DNA from: Wolbachia endosymbiont of Litomosoides brasiliensis
Lineage (GTDB): Bacteria; Pseudomonadota; Alphaproteobacteria; Rickettsiales; Anaplasmataceae
DNA: 52,864 bases
Direction: 5' to 3'
Assembly (NCBI RefSeq): GCF_013366805.1
Contig: NZ_WQMO01000007.1
Span: 1-52,864 of the forward strand
The translations under genes and the position numbers were made by a program. Position 1 is the stretch's first letter; each line of letters begins with the position of its first letter. A model generated the notes under the pieces. It made no database searches, was not told the origin of the DNA, and worked only from the letters and a program-made list of their open reading frames with translations. Below, piece by piece: positions 51,134 through 52,864 of this stretch.

Positions 51134-52864
51134 CTAAAAGTTTTGCATTTGCTGCGATGACTTCACTTCCAGCTTGCTATTCTTTACATATTGAATTGCA
51201 AGCACTAAAGCTTTACTTCCAGAAGTGTGGTACTGTGAGTATATTTTACAAAATAACAGTTCTGTGAATATCTCTGCTATCTGAGACTGATTTTACGCCT
51301 TTTGAGGTATTGATCACCAGATTTATCTTTCCATCTTTAGCTTTAGCATGTCAACTATGTGTGGCCTGCCTCCTCTCACTTTATTTTACAGCTTTTGCAG
51401 CAATGCCATTATTGTTTAGGTATGAAGCTGTACCTTTAGTAGCATATATTCTAAAATTCATCTCTTTCAACATTCGTATAACTGGTAATATATACTCTTA
51501 TCATCATCTTATACTTAAATTAGAGCTGTTCCTTTTGTTAGTAACTTATATCCTGCAGCCATGTGTACTTTTGCAAGTGCTGCTTTAAAGGATGAGTCAA
51601 TTCCCATTACTTCCCCTGTTGACTTCATTTTTGAGTCAAGTAGAGTATCAATTCCTGAAAAATGCATAAACGAGAAAACAGCAGCTTTAACTGCGAAGCA
51701 ATTAAGAGATTTTTTTTCTTAATCTAATTTTTTATCTAAAATAACCTGAGTAGCAAGCTTTGCAATAGGAACATTAATTACCTTGAAAATAAAAGGAACT
51801 GTACGACTAGCTCTTAGGTTCACTTCAAGTATGTATATATCATTTTCTTATATGACAAATTGAATGTTTATCAGACCTTTCACTTTTAATTCAAGAGCTA
51901 CTCTTTCGTCTGCAGCTCAATCTCTTTTACGATTTCATCATTTAACGTGTTTGTTGGGATTGAGTAAGTTGAATCACTAGAGTGAATTCTGGCTTCTTCA
52001 ACATGCTCCATAACTGCCGCAATGAAAACTTTTTCTCCATCACATATAGCGTCAACATCGACCTCAGCTGCATTAACTGAGAACTTATCAAGCAGCAATG
52101 ACCCATGCTCAAAAATTTTAATTTAACCCATGGTATATCCCTTAAAGCTCTCAATATCGTGCTTAATTGACATTGATTGATCACCCAAGACGTAGGACGG
52201 CTTAACTGCTAATGGAAACCCACTTTCTTTGCGTTAGCCAACGCTCTTCTGCTGAATGACAGATAGAATTTTCAGGTTATTTTAAGTTAGGCTGCAAAGC
52301 AAGGTTTCTAAACCTCATACGATCTTCAGCAAGATCTATAGAGTCAAAAGACGTACCCGGAATATTAAAATCCCTTTTATTCAGTGCCTTTGCTAGCTTT
52401 AAAGATGTTTGAACCTATCGAACTATAGCACCTACTAGTGTGCCATTTTCTTGCTCTTTACTTAGTGTTTTAAGTGTGTCCTCTATAGTTAATGGAGCGA
52501 AGTGCGAACGATCAGCGGTATCGTAATCAGTTGAAACAATTTCCAAGTTACAATTAATTATTCTGTTTCATACCCCATTTCTTTGGCAGCGGAAGACTGC
52601 ATGCACACATATGTAGTCAAACTCAATTCCTGACTAATACGGTTTGGTCCACCACCCAAAATTATAACCTTTTTTCGATCAGAAACGTCCGCTTTGCATT
52701 CTGTTCTATTTATAATGTTTCCCTCATAACAACCATACATGTAAGCAGCACTCGATTCAAATTCATCTGAAAATCCCATCTTTTTTAGTTCTAATATTTC
52801 GTGCGCGGTTTCAGGCAAACCAGTTTCTTTAATTTTTTGTTCAGCCAAGATGATTTGCTGTATG
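51134..52864 (-). pseudogene. carB: Decayed carB, carbamoyl-phosphate synthase large subunit (C-terminal half, runs off the window)
   Basis: On the minus strand, fragments appear in CarB order: ETAHEILELKKMGFSDE at the edge; a deletion to [112 protein letters not shown]-like near 51830; DTLLDSKMKSTGEVMGI; then the MGS domain pieces RIYATKGTASYLNN, VINTSKGVKSVSDSRDI and KALVLAIQYVK. Stops, frameshifts and deletions lie between them. Intact CarB is about 1,070 residues and makes carbamoyl phosphate for pyrimidines and arginine; this copy cannot. The last readable piece ends at 51134. Confidence 0.85.

Noticed and set aside
51010-51588. Two plus-strand open frames of 85 and 92 codons
   Set aside because: They lie opposite the decayed carB MGS domain, which explains the sequence on the minus strand, and their translations look like random AT-rich protein.

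Overview
This window looks like a piece of a Wolbachia chromosome (Alphaproteobacteria, Rickettsiales, Anaplasmataceae). The evidence is very AT-rich DNA and housekeeping proteins that read like those of Wolbachia (S4, S2, CoxAB, TatC, the Mrp ATPase). It also has scattered single-copy tRNAs, many decayed insertion-sequence copies, and short palindromic repeats that sometimes sit inside coding sequence. I cannot place the strain or supergroup by eye.

Layout. Positions 1-5,460 hold a rearranged IS630-type scrap, then ubiH, mrp, a truncated Rpn-type nuclease and typA on the minus strand, and an internally deleted IS630 copy. Positions 5,500-8,845 hold an exported class I glutamine-amidotransferase-like protein, tRNA-Phe, coaD, a small zinc-finger protein, and cdsA and uppS. 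Positions 9,040-12,056 hold frr, pyrH, tsf and rpsB; with uppS and cdsA this is the conserved rpsB-tsf-pyrH-frr-uppS-cdsA order, interrupted by a palindromic repeat block. Then come tRNA-Asp, a long IS630 corpse, pyrE, an IS66-like scrap and another IS630 copy, and secD. Next are tkt and rpsD, divergent with nearly abutting -35 boxes, then tRNA-Leu and iscX. After one more IS630 corpse comes the cytochrome oxidase group coxB-coxA-ctaB with a 35-residue CoxF-like ORF, followed by rnhA and a large AsmA/DUF3971 protein. Positions 28,700-32,900 are mostly decay: a pseudogene, two IS630 copies, the CCA-adding enzyme and a second pseudogene. Then follow ychF, a lineage-specific protein, glpX, a RecB/AddA-type helicase-nuclease carrying three palindromic insertions, ispE, an Mth938-like protein, a ZnuB-like permease, holA, pstB and dapB. 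The right end has a dead Fic gene, a possible membrane effector with a good promoter, tatC and gap, another IS630 corpse, and a heavily decayed carB running off the edge.

How the genes fit together. The set covers translation (S2, S4, EF-Ts, RRF, BipA, tRNAs, CCA addition), lipid and lipid-carrier synthesis (CdsA, IspE, UppS), lysine/diaminopimelate synthesis (DapB), gluconeogenesis and the pentose phosphate pathway (GlpX, Gap, Tkt), respiration (CoxAB, CtaB, UbiH), Fe-S assembly (Mrp, IscX) and export (SecD, TatC). pyrE and pyrH are intact but carB is destroyed, which suggests de novo pyrimidine synthesis is being lost.

I did not find a convincing new multi-gene system. The most interesting signals are the carB decay, in-frame palindromic insertions in the helicase, a Fic AMPylase gene that lost its active site, the near-abutting tkt/rpsD promoters, a family of wholly dead IS630 copies, and two uncharacterised proteins with good expression signals.
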